DNA from: Cytophagales bacterium
GTDB taxonomy: Bacteria > Bacteroidota > Bacteroidia > Cytophagales > Cyclobacteriaceae
DNA: 64,000 nt
NCBI GenBank assembly: GCA_017303795.1
Contig: JAFLBR010000001.1
Location: 372,001-436,000, forward strand
Direction of reading: 5' to 3'
Positions 36,256 through 45,172 of the stretch are shown in pieces. Position 1 is the stretch's first letter. Each line of letters opens with the position of its first letter. The notes under the pieces are model-generated. The model did no database searches and had not been told where the DNA came from. It saw nothing but the letters and a program-made list of their open reading frames with translations. Made by a program: the position numbers and the translations under genes.

Positions 36256-37556
36256 ATCCGCTCAATCTGCGCCCCCAACTTTCTCAAGCGATCTTCAATA
36301 TCCTGATACCCTCTGTCAATTTGCTCTACATTCGAAATTTCACTTTCACCTTGGGCGGATAGGGCTGCAATCAACAACGCTACACCCGCGCGGATATCCG
36401 GTGAGGACATTTTAATTCCACGCAACGAATTCTTGCGATCAAGACCAATTACGGTGGCACGATGCGGATCGTTCAAAATAATCTGTGCGCCCATGTCAAT
36501 TAACTTATCTACAAAGAACAAGCGGCTCTCAAACATTTTCTGATGTATAAGCACCGTGCCTTTCGCTTGAATGGCCACTACTAACACAATACTAATCAGA
36601 TCTGGCGTAAAGCCTGGCCACGGTGAATCGGCAATGGTTAGAATTGAGCCATCAATAAACGTTTCAATTTCATAGCGCTCCTGCGCAGGGATGTGAATGT
36701 CATCACCTCTGAACTCCATCTTAATACCCAAACGTCTGAATATCTCTGGAATAATACCCAGCATGTCAATACGACAATTCTTAATGGTGATTTCAGATTG
36801 TGTCATCGCGGCAAGCCCAATGAAGCTACCAATCTCAATCATATCGGGCAGAATGGTATGTTCTGTGCCGCTAAGTTTAGCTACACCTTCAATGGTAAGT
36901 AAGTTAGAACCAATACCACTAATTTTCGCACCCATGCGGTTAAGCATCGCGCAAAGTTGTTGTAGGTAAGGCTCGCAGGCTGCATTGTAAATGGTGGTAG
37001 TGCCTTTTGCCAATACCGCTGCCATTACAATGTTTGCTGTACCGGTTACGGATGCTTCATCCAGCAACATGTATTTGCCTTGCAGGTGCGAGGCATCAAT
37101 ATGAAATAGATTGTCTTCTGTTTCGTATTTAAAACGAGCGCCTAAGTTTTGAAAACCGATAAAGTGGGTATCTAATTTTCTGCGGCCAATTTTATCGCCC
37201 CCTGGTTTTGGAATGCTGGCCTTGCCATAGCGCGCAAGGATAGGGCCTAATAACATCACCGACCCGCGCAAAGCAGCCGCTTTCTTTCTGTACTCAGGTG
37301 TTTCGAGATAGGCTGTGTTTACGGTTGCCGCTGTAAAGCGATAAGAACCTTTGCTTAGTTTTTCAACTTTGCAGCCCAGGTCACCAATCAATTCGATAAG
37401 CTTATTTACATCTACAATGTCGGGTATGTTGTGAATGGTAACCGGCTCTGCGGTAAGCAACGGTGCGCACAAAACCTGCAGTGCTTCATTCTTGGCACCT
37501 TGTGGAATAATCTCACCCTTCAGCTTAACTCCACCTTTTATTTTAAATGAACTCAT
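36252..37556 (-). CDS. murA: UDP-N-acetylglucosamine 1-carboxyvinyltransferase with Asp at the fosfomycin site
   Basis: 434 residues. First committed step of peptidoglycan synthesis. Lys22 (QGAKNEAL) and the EPSP-synthase repeats are present. In the active-site loop, E. coli Cys115 (PGGCxIG) is Asp121 here (PKPGGDKIGRRKLDTHF). Asp at this place is catalytically competent and is known to give fosfomycin insensitivity in other bacteria. It overlaps DUF4290 by 4 bases, in a leftward series uvrD-vapB-vapC-DUF4290-murA. Its stop overlaps the stop of exported protein B (convergent). Confidence 0.96.
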   Translation of the reverse strand: MSSFKIKGGVKLKGEIIPQGAKNEALQVLCAPLLTAEPVTIHNIPDIVDVNKLIELIGDLGCKVEKLSKGSYRFTAATVNTAYLETPEYRKKAAALRGSVMLLGPILARYGKASIPKPGGDKIGRRKLDTHFIGFQNLGARFKYETEDNLFHIDASHLQGKYMLLDEASVTGTANIVMAAVLAKGTTTIYNAACEPYLQQLCAMLNRMGAKISGIGSNLLTIEGVAKLSGTEHTILPDMIEIGSFIGLAAMTQSEITIKNCRIDMLGIIPEIFRRLGIKMEFRGDDIHIPAQERYEIETFIDGSILTIADSPWPGFTPDLISIVLVVAIQAKGTVLIHQKMFESRLFFVDKLIDMGAQIILNDPHRATVIGLDRKNSLRGIKMSSPDIRAGVALLIAALSAQGESEISNVEQIDRGYQDIEDRLRKLGAQIERI

Positions 37557-38227
37557 TGATCGCGTCTGCGGTGTTGGTGACGGTTTTTCTTGAAAGGTCT
37601 GTTGCCGCGTGGTTGATTGCGGTTATCGCTGCCCTGCGGGCGCTGATTTTTCGTGCGCTGCTCGCGATATAATTTCTCAAACAGATTTTCTTCACGAACT
37701 TTATCCAGACTCAGCGTAAGTTTTCCTTTCGATAAGATCTGAATATCTTTTACAATTACTGAATCGTCAAGTGTTTCTTTGTTCCAGGCACCGTAGAATG
37801 TTTTCATAAGCTTGCCAATATAAATGGCTGCTTCTTCACGTTCTTTCGGATCTTCTTTCTTGGTAGCTTCTAACACTAACTTCTCAATGTTTTTACCATA
37901 ATGGCGGTAGCGCACATCGTTAAGCGGATACTCCACCTTGCGCGGTTTCTTAAACAGAATGGTACGGTCAGGGGTGGAGAAAGGATTGTTTACATCCAGG
38001 TTAAAATCAGCCATGATGTATAAATCATCCCACATGCGTTGTGGATTCTCCTGTGCTTCTTTTGCAACCGGAGCAAGTTGTTTTATCAACTCAATAAGCG
38101 TGGTGGCCATTTGCGTGCGCTTATCCTTATCGGGAATAGTGCGGATGTAGTTAACCAGTTTTTGTACGTTACGGCCATACTCCTTCAGGATTATGCCTTC
38201 GCGTGATGTATTGTATTCTCCTATCAT
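37553..38227 (-). CDS. DUF4290 protein
   Basis: 224 residues from the ATG at 38227; a TTG at 38239 would add four residues. Bacteroidota-specific family without known function. MIGEYNTSREGIILKEYGRNVQKL, DLYIMADFNLDVNNPFSTP and ETLDDSVIVKDI are typical; the C-terminus is a basic Arg/Asn/Gln-rich tail (about residues 190-224) that could bind nucleic acid or be disordered. Always next to murA in many relatives, and here overlaps it by four bases, suggesting a cell-wall or growth link. Confidence 0.88.
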   Translation of the reverse strand: MIGEYNTSREGIILKEYGRNVQKLVNYIRTIPDKDKRTQMATTLIELIKQLAPVAKEAQENPQRMWDDLYIMADFNLDVNNPFSTPDRTILFKKPRKVEYPLNDVRYRHYGKNIEKLVLEATKKEDPKEREEAAIYIGKLMKTFYGAWNKETLDDSVIVKDIQILSKGKLTLSLDKVREENLFEKLYREQRTKNQRPQGSDNRNQPRGNRPFKKNRHQHRRRDQ

Positions 38228-38235
38228 AAGCTTCC

Positions 38236-38698
38236 TCAACTGAGGTCGTCAATTAAAATTATGGTGATTTCTTTTACCTTTTTAAGTTCTCGGTCGTTAG
38301 TCAGAAAACTGTTCACAGCCAGATGAAATGGCTGTAGCTAATTGTAAGGCGTCAAAATTTTTTAGTGAAGTATATTTGGCCCTTAAATCAGCAGAAAGTT
38401 CGGCAATATGTTCAGTAATATCAAATACCTTAATATCGTGTTCTTTCAATTTATTTTTAAACTTTTCAATTACCGATACTTCGTTATTTCTTTTTGGCTT
38501 TACTGAAAATTCAGCAATTGTTATTGCGCTAGTGCAAAGAGTTGAATCAAATAAAACAATCTGATCAGCAATGTAATTCGCAACAGCCTTAGCGTATTTT
38601 GGATTATCTTCAATCAAATAGATGAAAGGTGCGGTATCTAAAAACACCTTATTAGAACCTGTCACTTGCTCTTTCAGTTTTAATGTAATCCTGAGCAT
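38236..38698 (-). pseudogene. Frameshifted PIN-domain toxin (VapC)
   Basis: As read, the frame from 38698 stops at 38297 after 133 residues (ending CEQFSD). Removing one T from TTTT at this point gives CEQFLTNDRELKKV and runs on to a stop at 38236: a 153-residue PIN protein. FLTNDREL is the standard last PIN motif, so the intact gene is evident. Asp21, Glu63 and Asp116 are in the first frame; the fourth acidic residue lies in the shifted part. Span 463 bases equals 154 codons plus one. It overlaps the antitoxin by 47 bases, and its restored stop is 8 bases before the DUF4290 ATG. Confidence 0.8.
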
Positions 38699-38855
38699 CC
38701 AATTCCCAAAGTCCTTTGCCTATTCCTCTTATTTCATTAAGTGATTGAAGGATTCTTTCTTTCTTTTTTAATTTATTTCCTAAATAAGAATATACCTTCA
38801 GGCTTTCTTCAACCGGAAGTTTATCAATTTCCTTAATAATCTCACTTAAACTCAT
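38652..38855 (-). CDS. Antitoxin partner of the frameshifted VapC
   Basis: 67 residues: MSLSEIIKEIDKLPVEESLKVYSYLGNKLKKKERIL, a helical N-terminus of the kind seen in small antitoxins of this group, then a short C-terminal tail. Identified chiefly by position before, and overlap with, the PIN gene. Its ATG shares bases with the uvrD stop (TAATG), so it is translationally coupled to uvrD and needs no promoter of its own. Still intact although its toxin is broken. Confidence 0.7.
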   Translation of the reverse strand: MSLSEIIKEIDKLPVEESLKVYSYLGNKLKKKERILQSLNEIRGIGKGLWELDAQDYIKTERASDRF

Positions 38856-41116
38856 TAGTTCTCGTGTATTTTCAATTTAGCAAAATTAAGCAATAAGGTC
38901 TTCTCCCCAAAATCAGCAAATTGGATACGGGCCTTCCGTTCGGCACCAATTTCTTCTAGTTTGGTTACCGTGCCAAAGCCAAATTTGGGGTGCTCCACTT
39001 TCATGCCTTCTTTCAAACCGCTGGTATCGCTGGGTTTAAAATCGGCAGCGGGCTTATAAGCTGTTGGTTTAGCTACTGGTTGCGAGCTAACCGTCTTTTT
39101 CATCCCGCTCACAAAACTCTTAGCAAAGTTGGGGTTGGGCGCTACCGAATCCATACCACCAAACTTGGTACTCACCTTTATAAACTTACTACTTATGTCA
39201 TCCAGAAATCTGCTGGGCTCGCAATTCTTAAGTCGGCCAAACCGATAACGCGTAAGTGCGTAGGAGAGGTAAAGTTTTTTCTGAGCCCGTGTAATAGCTA
39301 CATAAAACAACCTGCGCTCTTCTTCCAGTTCTGATCGGCTGCTCAACATCAACTGCGATGGAAATAAATCTTCTTCCATCCCCACGATATAGACATTTTT
39401 ATACTCAAGCCCTTTGGCCATGTGTATGGTCATTAAAGTAACCTTATCGGGATCCTGATCTTTGTCTTCATCCTGACCGGTAAGTAACGAGACTTCCTGT
39501 AAGAATGCGCTTAAACTTTTGTCTTCCTTTTCAGGATCATCCACATATTCCTTAATCGCGTTAAGCAATTCCTGCACGTTTTCGTAGCGACTTAAGCCTT
39601 CTACAGTTTTGTCTTCGTACAGTTCTTTTAACAGGCCACTTGCTTTGGCAATTTCGGCTGCGGCTTCATACGCATCTTTGGATTGAATCTCTACACCAAA
39701 GCGTTTAATCTTGGTTACAAAATCTTCAATGGCATAAACCGATCGCCCACTTCCTAAAAACGAAGGAATATTTTCCAACACTTCCCAAATGGAAATCCCA
39801 TGATCGTTAGCGGCAACAATAATTTTATCGATGGTGGTATCGCCAATGCCACGCTTGGGCAGATTGATGATTCTTTTAAATGAAGCTTCGTCTTGCTGGT
39901 TTAGCGAATACCGCAAGTAGGCCAGCATGTCCTTAATTTCCTTCCGTTGATAGAAGGAGAGACCGCCCACCACTTTGTATTTGATATTCATTCTGCGCAA
40001 GGCTTCTTCTATGGCCCGGCTCTGGCTGTTGGTACGATATAAGATTACAAAGTCGCTAAACTTGTATTGGTGCTGCATCTTTTCTTCGAAGATGGAAGAA
40101 GCCACAAGTTTACCTTCCTCGTTATCGGAAACAGCTTTGATTAACTCAATCAGATTGCCTTCTTCGTTTTCGGTCCAGACTTTTTTAGGAAGCTGGGCCT
40201 TATTTTTAGCAATAACAGAGTTAGCGGCTTCAACTATGGTTTGCGTGGAGCGATAATTCTGTTCAAGTTTTATGATTCGCGCCTCCGGATAATCTTTTTC
40301 GAAGTTGAGGATGTTGGTAATATCGGCTCCGCGAAAGGCGTAAATACTCTGTGCATCATCGCCCACTACGCAAACATTTTCGCGCACCGAAGCCAGCTTA
40401 CGAATAATAAAATACTGGCACAGGTTGGTATCCTGAAACTCATCTACCAGCAAGTAATGAAACCGGTGTTGGTATTTGTTTAATACTTGCAGGTGTTCTT
40501 TAAAAAGCTTGTCGGTGTTAAATAACAGATCATCAAAATCCATAGCACCCGATTTAAAGCATCGCAGCGCATAGGCTTTATAAATGTTACCAATTTCGGG
40601 GCGCATGTTGGCCGCATCATCGGCAGCAAACACCGGGTTAGCTATGTATTCCTGCCAGGAGATCAATCTATTTTTAGCAGATGAAATCCGGTTATAAACA
40701 GTATTGACTTTGTACTGAGTATCATCTAACCCCATTTCTTTAATCACACTGCGCAGCAGCGATTTGGAATCATCGGTATCGTAAATGGTAAAGTTATTGG
40801 GATATCCGAGGTGATGAGCCTCAGCCCTGAGTATGCGGGCAAACACGGAGTGAAACGTTCCCATCCAAAGGTTACGCGCATCGCCACCCACCATTTTCTC
40901 AATGCGGTCGCGCATTTCTTTAGCGGCCTTATTGGTAAAGGTTAGCGCCATAATGTTGAACGGGTCAACATTTTTGGTTTGAATAAGATGGGCAATGCGA
41001 AAAGTAAGTACCCGCGTTTTACCGGAGCCTGCACCCGCTATAATCATGGTTGGCCCCTCGGTATTCAGTACCCCTTCGCGCTGCGGTTCGTTTAGGGTTT
41101 GTAAAAAATCGCTCAT
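38855..41116 (-). CDS. uvrD: UvrD/PcrA-type ATP-dependent DNA helicase
   Basis: 753 residues from the ATG at 41116 (MSDFLQTLNEPQREGVLNTEG); a start at 41143 adds nine residues not typical of the family. SF1A helicase motifs: Ia AGAGSGKTRVLTFRIA, Walker B VDEFQDTN, QNYRSTQTI, TIHMAKGLEY and VAITRAQKKLYLSY. A C-terminal Tudor-like tail (GMKVEHPKFGFGTVTKLEE) is characteristic of PcrA and binds RNA polymerase. Translationally linked by TAATG to a vapB-like gene. Confidence 0.96.
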   Translation of the reverse strand: MSDFLQTLNEPQREGVLNTEGPTMIIAGAGSGKTRVLTFRIAHLIQTKNVDPFNIMALTFTNKAAKEMRDRIEKMVGGDARNLWMGTFHSVFARILRAEAHHLGYPNNFTIYDTDDSKSLLRSVIKEMGLDDTQYKVNTVYNRISSAKNRLISWQEYIANPVFAADDAANMRPEIGNIYKAYALRCFKSGAMDFDDLLFNTDKLFKEHLQVLNKYQHRFHYLLVDEFQDTNLCQYFIIRKLASVRENVCVVGDDAQSIYAFRGADITNILNFEKDYPEARIIKLEQNYRSTQTIVEAANSVIAKNKAQLPKKVWTENEEGNLIELIKAVSDNEEGKLVASSIFEEKMQHQYKFSDFVILYRTNSQSRAIEEALRRMNIKYKVVGGLSFYQRKEIKDMLAYLRYSLNQQDEASFKRIINLPKRGIGDTTIDKIIVAANDHGISIWEVLENIPSFLGSGRSVYAIEDFVTKIKRFGVEIQSKDAYEAAAEIAKASGLLKELYEDKTVEGLSRYENVQELLNAIKEYVDDPEKEDKSLSAFLQEVSLLTGQDEDKDQDPDKVTLMTIHMAKGLEYKNVYIVGMEEDLFPSQLMLSSRSELEEERRLFYVAITRAQKKLYLSYALTRYRFGRLKNCEPSRFLDDISSKFIKVSTKFGGMDSVAPNPNFAKSFVSGMKKTVSSQPVAKPTAYKPAADFKPSDTSGLKEGMKVEHPKFGFGTVTKLEEIGAERKARIQFADFGEKTLLLNFAKLKIHEN

Positions 41117-41209
41117 AAAAGTCCGCAATATAGGCAGGTGCATTTCAAATGCCGAAACCCGCGAGGTTACTTATGATTCAAAGTTCTGAGGGGCTTAAAC
41201 CATTAATTT

Positions 41210-42169
41210 GTGGTGCCGGTTAAGCGGTCTGATAGTTATGATGTTATCGATTTTACCAATGAAAAATACAGTAGCCGATTTTGTATTTTTTTCTTTAACA
41301 GTACCTTAGAGGATTATTTTTCTGAGTTGGCAATACTTCCTCCATTCCGGTTTTCTGACGATGGCTTTGCGGTAACGGCTGCCGAGCCGTGGATCAGAGA
41401 GAAGACTTCGGTGATTGCACAATATCTTCAATCGTACACCAACCTGCATGCGGGTAAAGTAAACGAGTTAATTTTTATTGATCTGTTTGCGGGCAACGGC
41501 TTGTACTCGCTGGGTGCACGAAATGAGTTGTTTGCAGCGCCACCGTTATTGGCGCTTTCGCTGGATTTACCTTTTACGCGGTACATTTTCTGTGCATCAA
41601 GTCAGGAGCAATTGAATATTCTGAAAATCAGGGTGAACAAATATTTCAGAGGGAAAAATGTATTGCTGCTGTTGGGTAAACCCGAAGAATTAATAGACAG
41701 TTTGAGTCATTATGTGCCGGCCAATCAACAAGGTTTAAAGGCAAGTGTGTTTTGCCTGGCCGATTCATTTTCTTTTGATCTGAATTTTGAGGCGGTGCAA
41801 AAATTATCTGAATTGCAATTCAATTTTTTGATTCCATTTTGTTTTGCGCTGAACGATAAATTGAACTACCGGTTTTACCTGCGCGATTCCCGACCCCGGT
41901 TTGCAAGCTATTTAACAAAGGAAGGTGCCTACCTTGTAGAGCGGGGTGTGGGCAATAACCGAACATTTTACAAGCGACTGGTACAACAATATCAAACCAA
42001 CATGTTGGCCTTGGGGTATAATCTTTCGCTATCCACCCATAAAGCCGATTCGGGTTTGATGGAGTTACCTTCTTACCACATTGGCTTTTTCTCAAAAGAG
42101 TTTTCAACTCAATCCATCCGCCAAACAGTAGAAGCAGCCAGTCATACACAGTTTGAATTGTTTCAATAA
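41210..42169 (+). CDS. Orphan TcmP-like (three-Cys-motif partner) protein
   Basis: 319 codons from a GTG at 41210. The region FIDLFAGNGLYSLG and the preceding WIREKTSVIAQYLQSYTNLHAGKV match the SAM-binding start of TcmP, a Rossmann methyltransferase-like partner of three-Cys-motif proteins. The N-terminus is uncertain: no in-frame ATG lies near 41210. An ATG at 41259 in the next frame gives MKNTVADFVFF, which would join the main frame if the run of seven T (41286-41292) had one more. So either the gene starts at GTG/TTG or a homopolymer indel hides its start. No three-Cys-motif gene is adjacent. Confidence 0.6.
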   Translation: MVPVKRSDSYDVIDFTNEKYSSRFCIFFFNSTLEDYFSELAILPPFRFSDDGFAVTAAEPWIREKTSVIAQYLQSYTNLHAGKVNELIFIDLFAGNGLYSLGARNELFAAPPLLALSLDLPFTRYIFCASSQEQLNILKIRVNKYFRGKNVLLLLGKPEELIDSLSHYVPANQQGLKASVFCLADSFSFDLNFEAVQKLSELQFNFLIPFCFALNDKLNYRFYLRDSRPRFASYLTKEGAYLVERGVGNNRTFYKRLVQQYQTNMLALGYNLSLSTHKADSGLMELPSYHIGFFSKEFSTQSIRQTVEAASHTQFELFQ

Positions 42170-42298
42170 ACCTATAAGGTCTTTAATGCGAAGTAAAAAA
42201 GACCTTATAGGTTTTTTAGCTATTCGACCAAACAAAGGTTGTAAACCTTATTGCAAAAAAGACCTTATAGGTTTTAGTTACAAGGTTATAAACCTTTA
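42168..42298. repeat. AAACCTATAAGGTCTTT hairpin and third repeat copy (terminator)
   Basis: Left arm 42168-42184 and exact inverse 42198-42214, followed by TTT, form a strong terminator just after the TcmP-like stop, whose TAA is part of the arm. A third, direct copy of the right arm lies at 42258-42275, and two imperfect palindromes (AAAGGTTGTAAACCTT near 42235, AAGGTTATAAACCTT near 42283) continue the block. No reading frame. Confidence 0.75.
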
Positions 42299-42326
42299 AC
42301 TAACTTGGGATTTTAAATTTAAGAAC

Positions 42327-42902
42327 ATGATTCAGGTAGGAGAGATCTTGGTTTCGGATGATATTAAGGAGGTAGAATTTGTCTGCAATCTGGAAAAGTG
42401 CAAAGGCGCTTGTTGTGTAGAAGGCGATCTGGGTGCACCGCTGGAAGAAGATGAACTGGAAACGATGAAGTCTATTCAGAAAGCCATTAAACCTTATCTT
42501 ACTAAAGCAGGATTGGCAGCCATTAAAGAACAAGGCCCTTACATACTGGATGAAGATGGTGATTACTCTACACCCACCATTGGTGGCAAAGAATGTGCCT
42601 ATGCGCTGTACGATCAGAAGGGCGTTTTAAAATGTGGTATCGAACAAGCCTATCTGGATGGTAAAGTGGAATTCCGCAAACCGATTTCCTGCCATTTATA
42701 TCCTATCCGCATCACCAAAAACAAAAAAGGTTTTGAAGCAGTGAATTACCATAAGTGGAGCATTTGCACTGCGGCATGTACGCTTGGGCAATCTTTACAG
42801 GTGCCGCTGTATAAGTTTTTGAAGGAGCCGCTAATCCGAAAGTATGGTGAGGCGTGGTATAATGAGTTGGTGGAGAAAATAGAAACAAAAAACCCTGACT
42901 AA
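42327..42902 (+). CDS. DUF3109 cysteine-rich protein
   Basis: 191 residues. Family of unknown function, related to YkgJ zinc/iron-chelating proteins. Cysteines cluster in [16 protein letters not shown] (Cys20, 25, 29, 30) with more in [25 protein letters not shown] and [10 protein letters not shown], enough for an Fe-S cluster or zinc. Cytoplasmic. Standalone; ends at a bidirectional terminator. Confidence 0.9.
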   Translation: MIQVGEILVSDDIKEVEFVCNLEKCKGACCVEGDLGAPLEEDELETMKSIQKAIKPYLTKAGLAAIKEQGPYILDEDGDYSTPTIGGKECAYALYDQKGVLKCGIEQAYLDGKVEFRKPISCHLYPIRITKNKKGFEAVNYHKWSICTAACTLGQSLQVPLYKFLKEPLIRKYGEAWYNELVEKIETKNPD

Positions 42903-42914
42903 CGCCAGGGTTTT
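42889..42914. terminator. Bidirectional terminator between DUF3109 and rplI
   Basis: AAAACCCTG (42889-42897) and CAGGGTTTT (42906-42914) form a hairpin with U-runs on both strands, serving convergent genes ending at 42902 and 42938. Confidence 0.8.
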
Positions 42915-42937
42915 AATTCGATCAATTTGTCTAAAAA

Positions 42938-43381
42938 TTATTCCGCCACCACGTTTACCGAAATGGTATGCTTCACTTCTTTGTGGAGGTCAAGCGTAAC
43001 GGTGTAAGTACCCAATTGCTTAGGTTGTTCTTTGAAGTGAACCTTCTTACGATCTACTTCAAATCCTTTGGTCTTTAAAATCTCAGCTACCTGAACCGCA
43101 GTTACAGCTCCGAAGATTTTGCCCGACTCACCAGCCTTGGTTCCTACTTCAATTGACAATTCGCCAATCTTGGCAGCCAATGCTTCTGCATCTTGCTTAA
43201 TCTTGGCAGCCTTGTGTGCTGCCTGACGGATGTTCTCAGCAGTCATACGCTTATTAGAATCGTTAGCGATGATTGCTGCGCCTGTAGGGATCAGATAGTT
43301 GCGGCCATAACCTGGCTTTACTTTTACAGTATCGTTCTTATAACCGAGTCCTGTTACATCTTGTTTTAATATTACTTCCAT
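42938..43381 (-). CDS. rplI: 50S ribosomal protein L9
   Basis: 147 residues. Begins MEVILKQDVTGLGYKNDTVKVKPGYGRNYLIP, the L9 signature, with the long central helix and C-terminal domain (GKIFGAVTAVQVAEILK). Last gene of the S6-S18-L9 operon; 17 bases after rpsR. Confidence 0.98.
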   Translation of the reverse strand: MEVILKQDVTGLGYKNDTVKVKPGYGRNYLIPTGAAIIANDSNKRMTAENIRQAAHKAAKIKQDAEALAAKIGELSIEVGTKAGESGKIFGAVTAVQVAEILKTKGFEVDRKKVHFKEQPKQLGTYTVTLDLHKEVKHTISVNVVAE

Positions 43382-43398
43382 GGTGTTTCAGGTTTTGG

Positions 43399-43650
43399 TT
43401 ATTTCAATGAATCGGCCAGGTAAGGAAGAATAGCAATGTGGCGGGCACGCTTAACAGCTTGCGCTACTTTGTTTTGAAACTTCCAGCTTGTTCCGGTTAA
43501 TCTGCGAGGAAGGATTTTGCCTTGCTCGTTAATAAACTTCAATAAGAAATCAGGGTCCTTGTAATCAATGTACTTGATTCCGTTTTTCTTGAAGCGACAG
43601 TACTTCGGTTTGTTTTCTGCGCGCTTAATAGGTTCGTTCATCAATGTCAT
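43399..43650 (-). CDS. rpsR: 30S ribosomal protein S18
   Basis: 83 residues. [20 protein letters not shown] and [31 protein letters not shown] are characteristic. One Cys only at the start (YCRF), so the CxxC zinc form is absent. Overlaps rpsF by four bases (ATGA); binds S6 in the 30S platform. Confidence 0.98.
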   Translation of the reverse strand: MTLMNEPIKRAENKPKYCRFKKNGIKYIDYKDPDFLLKFINEQGKILPRRLTGTSWKFQNKVAQAVKRARHIAILPYLADSLK

Positions 43651-44024
43651 GCTGCAACTTCCTCCTTTCTTGTGTTTTGTTTCTTATTGCGATTGAATTC
43701 GCCTTTGCGTCTGCGCGCGTTGTAAACAACCGCATGTTTGTCTAGCGCGATGGTTAAAAAGCGCATTACTGATTCGTCTCGTCTGTACTCTGTTTCCAGT
43801 GTGTTAATCAAGTCAGAAGATGTAGTCGTAAATTCGATCAGGTTGTAGAAACCGGTTGACTTGTTTTGAATAGCATAAGCCATTTTCTTAAGTCCCCACT
43901 TTTCTACGTTAATCACCTCAGCTTTAGCCTTGGTCAAAACCTTCACGAATTTTTCGACAGTATCCTTTGCCTGATCATCAGACAAAACGGGATTTAAAAT
44001 GAATACCGTCTCGTAACTTTTCAT
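43647..44024 (-). CDS. rpsF: 30S ribosomal protein S6
   Basis: 125 residues. [23 protein letters not shown] and [27 protein letters not shown] define S6; the basic tail ([20 protein letters not shown]) is extended as in Bacteroidota. First gene of the operon, with a near-consensus promoter 30 bases upstream; the 5' leader is about 23 bases, leaving no room for a structured S6-S18 leader RNA. Confidence 0.98.
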   Translation of the reverse strand: MKSYETVFILNPVLSDDQAKDTVEKFVKVLTKAKAEVINVEKWGLKKMAYAIQNKSTGFYNLIEFTTTSSDLINTLETEYRRDESVMRFLTIALDKHAVVYNARRRKGEFNRNKKQNTRKEEVAA

Positions 44025-44053
44025 GATTTAACTATTGGTTTTAAAATGGACTG

Positions 44054-44086
44054 CAAAAGTAGGTAAATCGACCAAAACGGCCAAAC
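44054..44086 (-). promoter_or_regulatory. Promoter of the rpsF-rpsR-rplI operon
   Basis: Minus strand TTTG near 44083-44086, about 20 bases, then TACTTTTG (44054-44061): a full match to the Bacteroidetes consensus. Transcript would start near 44047, about 23 bases before the rpsF ATG. Confidence 0.8.
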
Positions 44087-44156
44087 CAGAATCACTTTTG
44101 GTATGTTAAGCAGTTTCAAAATATAACTACTTGATAATCAAAAATTTAATTTGATG

Positions 44157-44197
44157 CTGGTAACTGGTAACAGGCAACCGGTTTACCGATTACCTAA
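44157..44197. repeat. GGTAACTGGTAAC/CAACCGGT-type repeat at the end of the coiled-coil gene
   Basis: CTGGTAACTGGTAACAGGCAACCGGTTTACCGATTACC. It shares GGCAACCGGT and TACCG units with the palindrome at 47103-47151 and with 25915-25992. It overlaps the last codons of the minus-strand gene ending at 44190. Confidence 0.5.
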
Positions 44198-45116
44198 CCT
44201 CAAACCGGGTAGTTCCCATCAGGTAGCCATCGGTGTAAATTTCAACCAGGTAGTTTCCGGCTGTGTAGTCCGAGCCTTTATCGTAAGTAAAAGATAATTT
44301 CTGGCCTGTATTGTCGAACAGAATTTCCTGGGCTGAAGTGAAGAACTCTTCTTTTCCGTTCAGGATGAAAGTGCCCGAACCTTTTGTGGTATCAAAAATA
44401 GGTTGACCGTTTTGATCAATAACGCGAACCAGAATTTTCTTGCCTTCAATCGGAGCCACTTTATTATCGGCAATGGTAAATTCAACTTTTATCTTTTCGA
44501 GCTGGCGTTTACGAAACGGTGGTTCTTTTTCTTTGCCCTTATCGTTTACGGAAACAAGACTAATGTTTTCAGCTTTAAGCTGCGAAGCAATGGCTACTTT
44601 GGTGGCAAGCTCTTCTTTGTTTTTATTAAGTCGGTTTAACGAATCGCTCAATACATTCTGCTTGGTTTTAAGCGATCGGTTTTCACTAAACAATTCTTTG
44701 TTCAACGACTGCAACTTTTCAATTTCTTCATCTTTAATTTTCAATAGTTGCTCATAACCCTCCAGCCGATCTTTCAATTCTTTAATGGCTTTTGAGTTGC
44801 GGCTGTTGCTGCGTTTTAATTCGGCTGTTACTTCGGCTTTGGCTTTTTCAAGTTCGGTAACATCGCCACCTAACTTGGCTATCTCTTCAATTTTCTGATC
44901 AAGCTCCAGCTTTACATCATTTAAGCGTTGCATGGTAGAAGCAAGATCTTCTTCCGTAGTAGCTAATTCGGCTTTTACTTCAACTTTCTCCTGATAGTCG
45001 AGGTAGATTTTTACACTCTGCACCAGCACAATTACACTTAAAATGGCAATTATAATGGTGGACTTGCTCGATTTTTTGGGGGCTGGTGCGGGTGTTGGAG
45101 TAACCGGTGTGCTCAT
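44190..45116 (-). CDS. Membrane-anchored coiled-coil protein
   Basis: 308 residues. A Pro-rich N-terminal tail (PVTPTPAPAPKK), one membrane helix (residues 19-40), a long coiled coil (about 42-190, heptads rich in Glu, Lys, Leu) and a C-terminal beta domain (IADNKVAPIEGKKILVRVIDQNGQP to GTTRFEVR). Type II topology with the coil probably in the periplasm. The function is unknown; such proteins occur across Cytophagales. Separate from the S6 operon upstream on the same strand. Confidence 0.75.
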   Translation of the reverse strand: MSTPVTPTPAPAPKKSSKSTIIIAILSVIVLVQSVKIYLDYQEKVEVKAELATTEEDLASTMQRLNDVKLELDQKIEEIAKLGGDVTELEKAKAEVTAELKRSNSRNSKAIKELKDRLEGYEQLLKIKDEEIEKLQSLNKELFSENRSLKTKQNVLSDSLNRLNKNKEELATKVAIASQLKAENISLVSVNDKGKEKEPPFRKRQLEKIKVEFTIADNKVAPIEGKKILVRVIDQNGQPIFDTTKGSGTFILNGKEEFFTSAQEILFDNTGQKLSFTYDKGSDYTAGNYLVEIYTDGYLMGTTRFEVR

Positions 45117-45172
45117 ACTGCCTTTTGTTTAATTGAAAGTGCAAAGATAATTTTTATTGATTAACAGTTTGT

